Below, piece after piece: positions 1 to 10,876 of a DNA stretch of 64,000 bases. The stretch is from Periplaneta americana. Its lineage: Eukaryota > Arthropoda > Insecta > Blattodea > Blattidae. Numbering within the stretch: position 1 is the first letter of the stretch; each line of letters begins with the position of its first letter. The DNA lies in assembly GCF_040183065.1 (NCBI RefSeq), contig NC_091131.1, positions 17,877,300-17,941,299 on the forward strand. The letters run 5' to 3'. Under the pieces are notes generated by a model that was given only the letters and a program-made list of their open reading frames with translations, was not told the origin of the DNA and searched no databases. The position numbers and the translations under genes were made by a program.

Positions 1-2519
1 ATTTGTAAATTAGCAAACATGTCAACTGCATTGAAGAGTCAAATTTTGTAAAAATATAAAACAAAAATCTTCAGTTTTGCTAATAATTTCGAAATATCCA
101 AAATGTCAACTGTAGTACAAATTGAAGAATCGAATTTTGTAAAAATATAAAACAAAAACCTTCAGTTTTGCTAATAATTTGTAAATATGCAAAAATATCA
201 ATTGTAGTCCAAATTGAGGAGTTAAATTTTGAAAAATTTACAATACAAATCTTTAATTTTGTTAATAATTTGGAAATACACAAAAATGTTAACTGTAGTC
301 TAAATTGAAGAATCATATTTTGTAAAAATATATAATAAAAATCTTCAATTTTGCTAATAATTTGTAAATTAGCAAAATTGTCAACTGCATTGAAGAGTCA
401 AATTTTGTAAAAATATAAAACAAAAATCTTCAGTTTTGCTAATAATTTCGAAATATCCAAAATGTCAACTGTAGTACAAATTGAAGAATCGAATTTTGTA
501 AAAATATAAAACAAAAACCTTCAGTTTTGCTAATAATTTGTAAATATGCAAAAATATCAATTGTAGTCCAAATTGAGGAGTTAAATTTTGAAAAATTTAC
601 AATACAAATCTTTAATTTTGTTAATAATTTGGAAATACACAAAAATGTTAACTGTAGTCTAAATTGAAGAATCATATTTTGTAAAAATATATAATAAAAA
701 TCTTCAATTTTGCTAATAATTTGTAAATTAGCAAAATTGTCAACTGCATTGAAGAGTCAAATTTTGTAAAAATATAAAACAAAAATCTTCAGTTTTGCTA
801 ATAATTTCGAAATATCCAAAATGTCAACTGTAGTACAAATTGAAGAATCGAATTTTGTAAAAATATAAAACAAAAACCTTCAGTTTTGCTAATAATTTGT
901 AAATATGCAAAAATATCAATTGTAGTCCAAATTGAGGAGTTAAATTTTGAAAAATTTACAATACAAATCTTTAATTTTGTTAATAATTTGGAAATACACA
1001 AAAATGTTAACTGTAGTCTAAATTGAAGAATCATATTTTGTAAAAATATATAATAAAAATCTTCAATTTTGCTAATAATTTGTAAATTAGCAAAATTGTC
1101 AACTGCATTGAAGAGTCAAATTTTGTAAAAATATAAAACAAAAATCTTCAGTTTTGCTAATAATTTCGAAATATCCAAAATGTCAACTGTAGTACAAATT
1201 GAAGAATCGAATTTTGTAAAAATATAAAACAAAAACCTTCAGTTTTGCTAATAATTTGTAAATATGCAAAAATATCAATTGTAGTCCAAATTGAGGAGTT
1301 AAATTTTGAAAAATTTACAATACAAATCTTTAATTTTGTTAATAATTTGGAAATACACAAAAATGTTAACTGTAGTCTAAATTGAAGAATCATATTTTGT
1401 AAAAATATATAATAAAAATCTTCAATTTTGCTAATAATTTGTAAATTAGCAAAATTGTCAACTGCATTGAAGAGTCAAATTTTGTAAAAATATAAAACAA
1501 AAATCTTCAGTTTTGCTAATAATTTCGAAATATCCAAAATGTCAACTGTAGTACAAATTGAAGAATCGAATTTTGTAAAAATATAAAACAAAAACCTTCA
1601 GTTTTGCTAATAATTTGTAAATATGCAAAAATATCAATTGTAGTCCAAATTGAGGAGTTAAATTTTGAAAAATTTACAATACAAATCTTTAATTTTGTTA
1701 ATAATTTGGAAATACACAAAAATGTTAACTGTAGTCTAAATTGAAAAATCATATTTTGTAAAAATATATAATAAAAATCTTCAATTTTGCTAATAATTTG
1801 TAAATTAGCAAAATTGTCAACTGCATTGAAGAGTCAAATTTTGTAAAAATATAAAACAAAAATCTTCAGTTTTGCTAATAATTTCGAAATATCCAAAATG
1901 TCAACTGTAGTACAAATTGAAGAATCGAATTTTGTAAAAATATAAAACAAAAACCTTCAGTTTTGCTAATAATTTGTAAATATGCAAAAATATCAATTGT
2001 AGTCCAAATTGAGGAGTTAAATTTTGAAAAATTTACAATACAAATCTTTAATTTTGTTAATAATTTGGAAATACACAAAAATGTTAACTGTAGTCTAAAT
2101 TGAAGAATCATATTTTGTAAAAATATATAATAAAAATCTTCAATTTTGCTAATAATTTGTAAATTAGCAAAATTGTCAACTGCATTGAAGAGTCAAATTT
2201 TGTAAAAATATAAAACAAAAATCTTCAGTTTTGCTAATAATTTCGAAATATCCAAAATGTCAACTGTAGTACAAATTGAAGAATCGAATTTTGTAAAAAT
2301 ATGAAACAAAAACCTTCAGTTTTGCTAATAATTTGTAAATATGCAAAAATATCAATTGTAGTCCAAATTGAGGAGTTAAATTTTGAAAAATTTACAATAC
2401 AAATCTTCAATTTTGTTAATAATTTGGAAATACACAAAAATGTTAACTGTAGTCTAAATTGAAGAATCATATTTTCTAAAAATATATAATAAAAATCTTA
2501 AATTTTGCTGATAATTTGT
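1..2519. repeat. 359-bp satellite array, four-part higher-order repeat
   Basis: Seven nearly identical 359-bp monomers fill this stretch, and the array runs off the left edge. Each monomer is four diverged subunits of 91, 91, 92 and 85 bp: the phrase CTTCAGTTTTGCTAATAATTT or a variant starts at 69, 160, 251, 343 and again at 428. Whole monomers differ by only a few bases, while subunits differ much more, which is the mark of higher-order amplification. The last copy decays near 2500-2519. The 78-codon minus-strand open frame in each monomer is a by-product of AT-rich repetition and has no coding features. Confidence 0.97.
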
Positions 2520-2729
2520 CCACGTCTGTAATTGGCTGTAATTCCAAAAAAAAATATGTTAAGGAACGACTCATTGAAATATGTACCTACTGATGGAATG
2601 TTGAACAAATATTTTTTCGCAGAGCGTAGACCAGTTTTGGCTCTAAAGAATGCGAGAATACCTCGAGCTTGCAGAAGAAACTACTAAATTTTTTATGGTT
2701 CTCGAAAATTCCCATTTACGCAAAATAAG
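2520..2729. other. unassigned sequence between satellite and SINE
   Basis: AT-rich single-copy-looking sequence. I see no domain, RNA gene or terminal repeats. Confidence 0.5.
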
Positions 2730-2743
2730 TTTCTATCACTGCC

Positions 2744-2970
2744 AACCAGTCTGGGTAGCATAGTTGGTATAGCGCTGACCTACGCTCAAGGTTGCGGGAT
2801 CGATCCCGGTCCAGGTCGATGGCATTTAAGTGTGTTTAAATGCGACAGGCTCATGTCAGTAGATTTAATAGCATGTAAAAGAACTTCTGGGGGATAAAAT
2901 TCCGGCACACCGGCGACACTGATATAACCTCTGCAGTTGCGAGCGTCGTTAAATAAACCATAATTTAATT
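2744..2970 (+). mobile_element. tRNA-derived SINE, full length
   Basis: The head is tRNA-like, with a box A (TAGCATAGTTGG) and a box B-like GGGATCGATCCC, and the body ends in GTTAAATAAACC. It is bounded by a target-site duplication: TTTCTATCACTGCC at 2730-2743 and a near-identical copy at 2970-2983. A 5'-truncated minus-strand copy of the same family lies at 26367-26498. Box A and box B imply internal RNA polymerase III promotion. The source tRNA was not determined. Confidence 0.88.
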
Positions 2971-3242
2971 TTTTATCACTGCCATTGAAACAAAAGTGGG
3001 AAATTTAAAATGATAACAGTTTGTGAATATAGAGTTCAGCTATAAGAAGCAACTTTCTTAAAAACAGGTGCAATTATAGCATTTTGCAATTGTTTACTTT
3101 ATTAGTATTGAACGTTTTTCATTTGTGTGTTCAGCGTTGTTTATGTTTCTGAGGCATATTTTGTTTTATTTCGTATATAGGCCTATCTTGATTACACAAC
3201 TTTAACACTATATCACTTCGGAATATGTATGATAAGACTTTC

Positions 3243-3920
3243 TTGTGTTAAATTTTAACGTACCTTGTTAACATGTTTCGACCTTTTATGGGTCATCCTC
3301 AGAACTGGTCGTTGTTGGTCTTGGCGCCTCTTGTTTTGTTTCCTACGAGGGTGTGTTCGTGTGGTATAATGTAGAGTCAAAGATTGTGTGCGTTCTGAAA
3401 TTGAGTTGTGTGTTCAGAATATCGTTGGGGTGTGTTTTCGTGTCTCTGTATATTCCATACTGTTCTAGTGTGTTTAGTTTCTGGCTTTTTGGTTGGATGT
3501 GTAGAATTTCCATGTCTGTATTGATGTCTCTGTAGGTGTGGTTAGCATTAGTGATGTGTTCTGCATATGTGGAGGTGTTTTGTAATTTTGTTATGGTTGT
3601 GTTGTGTTCTTTGTAACGTGTTTCAAATGATCTGCCTGTCTGTCCTATGTAGAAGTTGTTGCAGTGTTACATTTGAGTTTGTATACGCCTGTGTGGTTGT
3701 ATTTGTTTGTGTTGTTTGTGTGTTGAGATGTTTTTGTAGAGTGTTATTTGTTCTGTATGCGATGTTGTAATTTACTTTCTAGAATGAGGTTGCAATTTTG
3801 TGTGTGTTTTTGTTTTCGTATGTTAGTGTGATGTATTTTTTGTGTTCTTGTGTTTGTGTTATATTCTTATGTTTTTTTGTGATTATATTTTGTCTTACGT
3901 ATTATGTTGTCTATGTTTAT
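3243..3920 (-). pseudogene. Penelope-like element remnant, GIY-YIG endonuclease end
   Basis: Minus-strand translation gives a linker reading NIAYRTNNTLQKHL, then TGVYKLKCN, then NNFYIGQTGRSFETRYKEHN, and continues to a stop at 3343-3345. The GVY...YIGQTGR...R...EH pattern is the GIY-YIG nuclease of Penelope-like retroelements, with its conserved Tyr, Gly and Arg. At least two frameshifts separate these pieces, near 3700 and 3670, so the copy is dead. Downstream of the stop in the sense direction is a 3' region with the motif CTGAGGATGACC...GGTCGAAAC. No reverse transcriptase core was found upstream, so the copy is 5'-truncated. Coding on this strand explains the GT-rich look of the plus strand. 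Confidence 0.85.
3263..3308 (-). ncRNA. hammerhead-ribozyme-like motif in Penelope 3' region
   Basis: Read on the minus strand the order is CCAGTT, CTGAGGA, T, GACC-loop-GGTC, GAAA, a palindromic ACATGT, then AACAAGG. This places a CUGANGA core, a GAAA box, a four-pair helix II, a very short self-complementary helix III and a weak helix I in hammerhead order. Penelope-like elements are known to carry hammerheads with short helix III that act as dimers. One extra U sits between the CUGANGA core and helix II, so activity is doubtful. Confidence 0.35.
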
Positions 3921-4144
3921 TTTGTAAATCATCTCGCGACACCCTCAGCTCTTTATACGACCCGCATTTTGATAATCACTGACTTATAGAATATCCGTCC
4001 CACTAAAGAATGACTGGTTATCTGGCGCCTTCTTATCTATTTTATAGACTCCTATATCATTTCTAGATTGCCCCTTTCCAATGACAGACAATCTGGCTTA
4101 CTGACAACTTCTATTCTGACTGTTACACTATTTGATCTTCGTAA

Positions 4145-4979
4145 GGGGAGAGGATGGCATTTTTTAAAACTTTTTTCCTATTTGGTGTAAATTATTAATT
4201 TTTTATATGTAGAGAGCTCATAGCTGTAGTAACTCAACCAAATAAAAATATAAAAAAAAAATTATTTGGGGGCCCAAATTTGAAAAAAAAATATATATAC
4301 CCAATGCAGGATTGTACTAAAACCGATATATCTAAACCGTTTTTAAAGATAGATTCAAACTGTTTTTGCAATGTATTTGCAAAAGTATGTTCTACAAACT
4401 GTCTGTAACAGAATTTTGAAATTAGTCCCTGCCTTTGTAAAATAAGCAATTAAAATTTAATAACAATTTTCTGATTTCCTTTCTTGCAAACAAACGGACG
4501 TATTTTTTAAATGAAATCATTTAACAGAATTCTGTTACAGAGAAAAGTTTCCTAATGGTCTAAAAATGTGTGTTCTAAATTTCATGCATGTATCTTTAAT
4601 AGTTCAGAAATTCTATCTATTTTTGTCTGGCAATGTAGCAAAAAGAAAATGAAGTTACTGGAAACCGATAAAAGCGGCGTGTGATTTAAAAATCCATCGC
4701 GCAGGAAGTTTAAAAATGACGTCTCAACATCCGATAAGGGCACAAATACCCACAAAATGTTATGCAATGCATTGCACACATATCAAAGGGTATTTTAAAG
4801 AAAAATAAGTTTTTTGAAAATTTAATTTAGCGGGAACAACAATAAAAGTGGGCGAGTGATTTAAAAATCCATGATGCAGGAAGTTTAAAAATGGCGATCC
4901 ACACATATCACGGAGTATTTTAAAGATTTTTTTTTTTGAAAATTTAGTCATTTTTCATCAAAAATACCATCCTCTCCCC
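4145..4979 (+). mobile_element. TTAA-flanked non-autonomous TIR transposon, copy 1
   Basis: The inverted ends read GGGGAGAGGATGG and CCATCCTCTCCCC. The right end abuts TTAA (4980-4983) and the left abuts GTAA, a decayed TTAA. No transposase is encoded. Near the right end are two copies of a ~168-bp unit containing AAAATCCAT...AGTTTAAAAATGGCGA. TTAA duplication with G/C-rich ends suggests piggyBac-type mobilisation. Related copies are at 9331 and 36167. Confidence 0.88.
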
Positions 4980-4983
4980 TTAA

Positions 4984-5425
4984 GAGGCTCCCAGTGAATC
5001 CATGAAAATAGATAACTCCTTTCGTCCATCAATATGTACTCCATTATACATATTGCGGCTTCAAGTATGACATGTAGACTAATAGAGGAAAATTAGTCAC
5101 TCCCCTCCACGATCCGGAAGTTGGCTCACCGGGGTGGACACTCTCTCCTCCGCATCGCACGGCGCGGCTTTACAATCTGCAGATAGCGCGCCCGCATGCT
5201 CTTGGACGATGCAATGTTCGCTAAGGTCGCCAGCCGTGGCAACTGTCACAACACGCGATGACCTCACAACGGTATCACCGTCTTTTGTTGCACAGAATTA
5301 TAGGATACAGCTAGCATAAACTATTTCTTTCTGAAATACGTATGTGGATGTAGGCTACGCTTTAAATAAGCCGTCCTTTTAGGACTGTCTTCGTGGTAGA
5401 CTCGGACATTGTTTGGCTGCGAATA
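4984..5425. other. unassigned; includes a GC-richer stretch
   Basis: At about 5100-5290 the sequence is CpG- and GC-richer than its surroundings. A 61-codon open frame (5134-5319, +) shows no domain I recognise and no clear splice context. It could be a decayed exon, a promoter-like island or a repeat. Confidence 0.3.
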
Positions 5426-5427
5426 GA

Positions 5428-5515
5428 ATGTTTTATTTATTTTCGCTGACAGAGTTAAGTCCATAAGGCCTTCTCTTCCACTCAACCAGCCTTAATCAAT
5501 ACAATAGCGACATAC
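5428..5515 (-). mobile_element. 3' end of CR1/Jockey-like LINE, strongly truncated
   Basis: The segment GACAGAGTTAAG...CCTTCTCTTCCACTCAACCAG is the reverse complement of the 3' tail of the LINE ending near 12010. Only the terminal ~80 bp are present, typical of 5' truncation during target-primed reverse transcription. Confidence 0.75.
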
Positions 5516-5605
5516 ATATTTAAATTATGAATATTTACAATACTACACTAAAGATTCTCCAGCAATATTCTTCAGATAAATTTGAACGACTAGTACATTT
5601 TTATT

Positions 5606-6423
5606 GTTACATCAGCTTCTTGTCTATGAGGATGACGTGAACATGTTAGGAGAAAATCCACAAACGATTAGGGAAAACACGGAAATTCTACTTGAAGCAA
5701 GTAAAGCGATATGGTTGGAAGTAAATCCCGAAAAGACTAAGTATATGATTATGTCTCGTGACCAGAATATTGTACGAAATGGAAATATAAAAATTGGAGA
5801 TTTATCCTTCGAAGAGGTGGAAAAATTCAAATATCTTGGAGCAATAGTAACAAATATAAATTACACTCGGGAGGAAATCAAACATAGAATAAATATGGGA
5901 AATGCGTGTTATTATTTGGTTGAGAAGCTTTTGTCATCTAGTCTGCTGTCAAAAAATCTGAAAGTTAGAATTTATAAAACAGTTATATTACCGGTTGTTC
6001 TGTATGGTTGTGAAGCTTGGACTCTCACTTTGAGAGAGGAACAGAGATTAAGGGTGTTTGAGAATAAGGTGCTTAGGAAAATATTTGGGGCTAAGAGGGA
6101 TGAAGTTACAGGAGAATGGAGAAAGTTACACAACGCAGAGCTGCACGCATTGTATTCTTCACCTGACATAATTAGGAACATTAAATCCAGACGCTTGAGA
6201 TGGGCAGGGCATGTAGCACGTATGGGCGAATCCAGAAATGCATATAGAGTGTTAGTTGGGAGGCCGGCGGGAAAAACACCTTTGGGGAGGCCGAGGTGGG
6301 ATATGATGGTAGAGACTGGATTAATCTTGCTCAGGATAGGGTTCAATGGTGGGCTTATGTGAGGGCGGCAATGAACCTCCGGGTTCCTTAAAGCCAATAA
6401 GTAAGTAAGTAACTAAGTAAGTA
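5606..6423 (+). pseudogene. non-LTR retrotransposon fragment, RT C-terminal half
   Basis: The copy starts inside the reverse transcriptase catalytic box (LLVYEDDVNMLGEN; the usual YADD has become YEDD) and runs through the RT C-terminal region with KTKYMIMSRD, YGCEAWTL and RRLRWAGHVARM. A frameshift near 6295 gives a premature stop at 6360-6362. It ends in (TAAG)n. A 14-bp duplication, AGTACATTTTTATT at 5592-5605 and 6424-6437, brackets it exactly, so this is a complete 5'-truncated insertion. Relatives are at 10130, 20050, 30300, 41050 and 43196. There is no true start codon; the frame simply begins at the truncation. Confidence 0.93.
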
Positions 6424-6437
6424 AGTACATTTTTATT

Positions 6438-6815
6438 TAATTTGAGATAAAACCTATACGAGAAAGTAATAAATTTATTTATCAGCTAATGTAATTCAAT
6501 TCAGTCTATATGCAATAAGTAAATAATTATAATTAATTTGAGATAGCTGGTTGGTTAAATGATGAAAATTAATTTAATAGTAATTTACTAGAACTATGTT
6601 ATAGGGAGCAAAATATAAATCTAAAATATATTGATATAATGAGAATAATATTAATGTTATGGGATTTTGCCATTAGAGATTTTGTATCCTACTAAAGAAA
6701 TTAATGGTAGACTTAATAATAAGAATGGACAGATGTTAGTTTCATTATAAGTAACAAATATTAATCAGTAATTCATCTGTTAAGTAAGAATTTATGTAAT
6801 TTTGACTTAAACCTG
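6438..6815. other. unassigned AT-rich sequence
   Basis: No coding potential, RNA gene or terminal repeat seen. Confidence 0.5.
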
Positions 6816-7058
6816 CATTACTCAGGTGGGGTGTGGTAAACCCCGGTGCGTATATTTCAACGAAAATCTAAGAGATGGAGCTAGTGTGTACTCTGTGCAT
6901 CTGTATACTTTTCAATCACATCCAGAAGAGTTCACTTAAGAAATTGTTTAAGTGAACTAAGAATAGTATATTTAATTGCGTTTATCTAATTTCTGAAACT
7001 TCCGGAAAAATATATTAGTTATTTAAAATGGGGCTTGTGAAACCCCACCTGAGCAATG
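6816..7058. mobile_element. MITE with CATTRCTCAGGTGGGG ends
   Basis: Left end CATTACTCAGGTGGGGTG and right end CCCCACCTGAGCAATG are inverted repeats of about 28 bp with few mismatches. The 243-bp interior is non-coding. The target duplication is not clear, so the superfamily is open. Confidence 0.75.
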
Positions 7059-7867
7059 GTGAGAATATTTATAACATGAGTATCGAAGAGTTAAATGAAG
7101 TTATTGTCCAACAACCCCTTACATCACTCGGAAGCGAGTTCCAATTTCTAGCAACTGAAACTGTATAGGATGAAGAATATAAAGATGTCTTGTGGTAGGG
7201 TATAATGAGTAAATTGTCTTGTTGTAGGGTATAATGAGTAAATTGTTATGATGAGACCTGGTACTAAGCTGATGATATGCGGATAAATTTTGAAAACGAG
7301 AAGCCAAATAGATTGGGGTAGGGTGCGCAGAATTTGAAATAAGAGAACAAGAGAATGCAGGGCTCGTCGATCGCTTAGCCTTAGCCAAGATAGAGTTTGG
7401 AAAGACGGTTCTCATTTTGAGCATCTGTGGTTGTTTGATTAGTGATAGTGTTTTGTTTAGTTTTATGGCCTACTCGACATGATTTTACATAATTATCTAT
7501 CTTAAGTTTTAAGTCCACAAAACAAGTTTAATAAATAGCTAAAATACATTAAACAGGTGAATGAGTAAAAACGTAGTAGGCCTACTACTTTTCGTCCCGA
7601 GAAATTCGTCCCAGGTCACTAACGTCCCAGGAATTATTTTGTCACGAACAGTTTTCTTATCAAATTAATGTTCATACCACGCGACTGGGACCAAAGCGAG
7701 ATATTTTTGTCCCAAATCTTTTGTTCCACATTTTTGTTCGTTCCACTCGTCAGGAAGAAATATAACAAGACTATATGTTATGGTTAGAGTATTCTCAGAA
7801 CTCATATAACATTGTCACTTAAAATTCAGTTACAAATTAATAGGTTTCTAAATTGAAAGGGTAAATT
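7059..7867. other. unassigned, with repeated CGTCCCA/TGTCCCA words
   Basis: A decayed 25-30 bp duplication lies near 7190-7245. At 7590-7760 the word CGTCCC or GTCCCA recurs about six times, suggesting an old degenerate repeat. No gene recognised. Confidence 0.4.
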
Positions 7868-8424
7868 ATAAAATTATCTGTATATCACAACAACTGATTG
7901 AATTGTTTATGCCTTAAATTTAATTAACTTGCTATGTATTGTACATTTTTAGTAGAGCCAACGCTGTAGCTCAGTCGGCAGACTAGCTAGGCTGCTGATC
8001 CGGAGCTGCGTTCGGGGTTGGGTTGGATCCCCCTATGATCTCATTGAATGGTTTCTTCCGATGTTTTCCCCAGCCGTGGGACTGAAGCCGGATGGTCTAT
8101 GGCGAGTCCTCGGCATCAACCCCTTTGATTTGATTACCTGTTTTGGGGTTTTCCGAGATTTTCCCCAACCAAAAGGCAAATGCCGGGTAATATTTTGGCG
8201 AATCCTCGGACCTCACCTCATCTCACTACATCTCGCCAAAATATTGTAAAAAAATTGCACAAAATTGTAAAAATTGTAGAAAATTACTAAATTGTAAAAC
8301 TGAAAAATTTGTAAAAATTGTGATTGTAATATTGTAAAATTTTGACTTTTCCACATGTTAAAGCTTCATTGCTCATGTAAGATCTATGGAATAAAATAAA
8401 TGAATGAATTAATTAATTAATGAA
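7868..8424 (+). mobile_element. 5'-truncated LINE copy consisting only of 3' UTR with tRNA-like module
   Basis: This matches, in opposite orientation, the 3' UTR of the LINE at 14490-17235. It contains the same AT-rich stretch, then a tRNA-like module (TAGCTCAGTCGGCAGA as box A, GGTTGGATCCC as box B) at about 7963-8035, then the GGGGTTTTCCGAG body, and ends in GAATAAAATAAATGAATGAATT. No coding part is present. Confidence 0.82.
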
Positions 8425-8602
8425 CTAATCTGTACATGGACCGGCCAAGGCTAACTGTCTCTAAAAGGGGGAAACCGAAACTCATTTACAAAGTGTTCTT
8501 GTACATAAAACATAGGGAAGGAGATGTTAAAAAAAAAGAATGGAGATGTGAGGAGAGAGAACAGTCTTCAGGTCGATTACATTTGGCCACAGGTACCTTA
8601 AG

Positions 8603-8821
8603 CCTTGTTTTTTTCTGAACCAACGCATGCGAGGTGCGAGGCCCGCCTCGCACAAATCCGGACTACACGAGAGATAGTGAGTGGTTTCTGTAACTGCGAG
8701 ATGCGAGGTCTGCGCACCTCGCAGCCATAAAAACCACTCACTATCTCTCGTGTAGTCCGGATTTGTGCGAGGCGGGTCTCGTACCTCCCACGTCGCATGC
8801 GTCGGTTCAGAAAAACCAAGG
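8603..8821. mobile_element. palindromic foldback MITE, ~90-bp arms
   Basis: The left arm from CCTTG through CCACTCACTATCTCTCG-type sequence is mirrored by the right arm ending CCAAGG. Arms pair over about 90 bp with small indels. The core contains a second GC-rich hairpin (GCGAGGTCTGCGCACCTCGC). The whole could fold into one long hairpin. No coding capacity. Confidence 0.87.
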
Positions 8822-8894
8822 CTTTAGAGGTGCTATATGCAAAAGAGCACACACATGCTCCGGACTGTGGTAAATGCAAGGCCACAGAAGGTGT

Positions 8895-9096
8895 ATGACT
8901 TGAGGCTTTCCCGGCGTTTGATGTAGAATAACTCTTCTTGGGTTCTCAGCCAGGTGAGTTGGAGATTAGCTTCCAAGCTTTCGACGGCTAGCTCTGCCAT
9001 CTTCTTCAGGGACGAAGAAGATGGTAGAGCTAGCCGTCGAAAGCTTGGAAGCTAATCTCTAACTCACCTGGCTGAGAACCCGAGAAGAGTTATTCT
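8895..9096. mobile_element. Long inverted repeat, Penelope-type tail, with TSD
   Basis: Arms 8925-9007 and 9014-9096 are 83 bp each with three mismatches and a 6-bp loop. Each arm contains GAAGAAGATGG...GCCGTCGAAAGCTTGG, which resembles the CTGARGA...GTCGAAA signature of Penelope-like tails. Flanking direct repeats GCCACAGAAGGTGT (8881-8894) and GCCACAGAAGTTGT (9097-9110) suggest a retrotransposed insertion. Assignment to Penelope is inference. Confidence 0.7.
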
Positions 9097-9330
9097 GCCA
9101 CAGAAGTTGTTTCAATCATCAGGGAAGACATTTTATCAAGTGAAAGTACGACATCATTAATAAATCGTCACATCTTTCACATCAAGTGAAACCATCCCAA
9201 GCTAGGAATCATACGTCGCACTGTACGGTAAGCACATTTACCTCCCAAAGACGCTACAGGATATACAAGATATTCCCGATAGGTTTAAATTTTACACAGA
9301 TGGCAAGTAAGACAATGCAAATCTACTTAA

Positions 9331-10078
9331 GGGGAGAGGATGGTATTTTTTGGTGAAAAATGGGTAAATTTTCAAAAAAAAAAAATTCTTAAAATACTCT
9401 TTGATATGTGTAGAATGCATAGCATAACATTTTGTGGGTATTTGTGCCCTTATAGGATGTTGAGTCGCCATTTTTAAACTTCCTGCGTTATGGATTTTTA
9501 AATCACTCGCCCACTTTTATTGTTGTTTCCGGTAAATTAAATTTTCAAAAAAAAAAAAAATGTTTTTCTTTAAAATACCCTTTGATATGTGTGGAATGCA
9601 TTGCATAACATTTTGTGGGTATTTGGGCCCTGATGTTGAGACGTCATTTTTAAACTTCCTGCGCTATGGATTTTTAAATCACACGCCCGCTTTTATCGGT
9701 TTCCAGTAACTAAATTTTTTTTCCTACATTGCCCGACAAAAGTGGATATAATTTCTGTACTATTAAAGATACAGACATGAAGTTTAGAACATACATTCTT
9801 TAGACTATTAGGAAACTTTTCTCTGTAACAGAATTTTGTTAATTGATTTCATTTTAAAAATACGTCCGTTTGTTTGCAAGAAAGAAAATCAGAAAATTAT
9901 TATTAAATTCGAATTGTTTATTTTACAAACGTAGATACTAATATCAAAATTCTGTAGAACATGCTTTTGCAAATACACTGCAAAAAACTGTTTGAATCTA
10001 TCTTTAAAAACGGTTTAGATATATCGGTTTTAATACAATCCTGCATTGGGTAGATATATTTTTTTTTTCAAATTTGAT
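9331..10078 (-). mobile_element. TTAA-flanked non-autonomous transposon, copy 2, inverted and truncated
   Basis: Begins TTAAGGGGAGAGGATGG and carries the same interior as the 4145 copy in reverse order, with two copies of the ~168-bp unit. The far terminal repeat is missing after about 10078. TTAA is at 9327-9330. Confidence 0.87.
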
Positions 10079-10129
10079 TGTCTACATGTGGGAAATACAT
10101 ACCTGAAATTATGCCCCGTATTTATGAAA

Positions 10130-10286
10130 CACCCTGTAGAACCCAGAGGTTCATTGCTGCCCTCACATAAGCCCGCCATTGGTCCCTATCCTGAGCAAGA
10201 TTAATCCATTCTCTACCATAATATCCCACCTCCCTCAAATCCATTTTAATATTATCCTTCCATCTATGTCTCGGCCTCTCACACGG
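10130..10286 (-). pseudogene. LINE 3' fragment, same family as 5606
   Basis: Reverse strand encodes remnants of MDLREVGYY, INLAQDRDQW and VRAAMNL, the C-terminus of the family at 5606. About 155 bp remain. Confidence 0.85.
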
Positions 10287-10872
10287 CAGCATCTGAGCAC
10301 CACAACGTCAGCGCAACACATACACATGAATACACCTTCACTTGACATTTAATTCGTGTATTCTCATAGTCAATAATATGCGGACATACTTTTTGTGATA
10401 GCAATACATTCGCTGCTGTTGAAGAACACAGAGTGTCTTTCCCGAATCGAAGGGCTTCGTCTAGCTGTATGTTTTCTCTCGTTTTCCCGATGTTATCTGA
10501 AACTGGCACGCTACCAAGTGTTTAACAAAGAAACCTTCCGGAGCTTGAACTGCTGTCAATTTCATGAGCGGTTCTCAGTTGACTGAACTACAATTGCCTC
10601 TACTTTCAGTATTTTGGTAGAATGTCAGAACAAATTCCCGTCCTCATCTCGCCGAAATGATTTCGCTATCATTAATCTCAACGACGCTATATAACTTTAT
10701 AACAATTGATACAGCATTGTTAAATAAATAATTTATAAAATCTTATCGCCGCCACGCCTTTGTTCATAACAAACTTACGTAGTATCCATGATGTTTGAAC
10801 TTGTCTCCCCAGAGTTCGGAAGTCTACGTATAGTCTATTCTATAGCTTGTAAATAATTAAGAAAAATGTATA
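10287..10872. other. unassigned
   Basis: Two overlapping open frames on opposite strands (10279-10509 -, 10395-10586 +) have no recognisable domain. A GACGCTA...GTTAAATAAATAA stretch near 10680-10735 resembles SINE tails. Confidence 0.35.
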
Positions 10873-10876
10873 TTAA

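Noticed and set aside
80..2470. Seven identical 78-codon minus-strand frames
   Set aside because: They recur exactly with the 359-bp satellite and contain no domain; an AT-rich repeat by-product.
1..2519. CRISPR-like regular repeats
   Set aside because: No unique spacers; the whole period is repeated, and the setting is eukaryotic.
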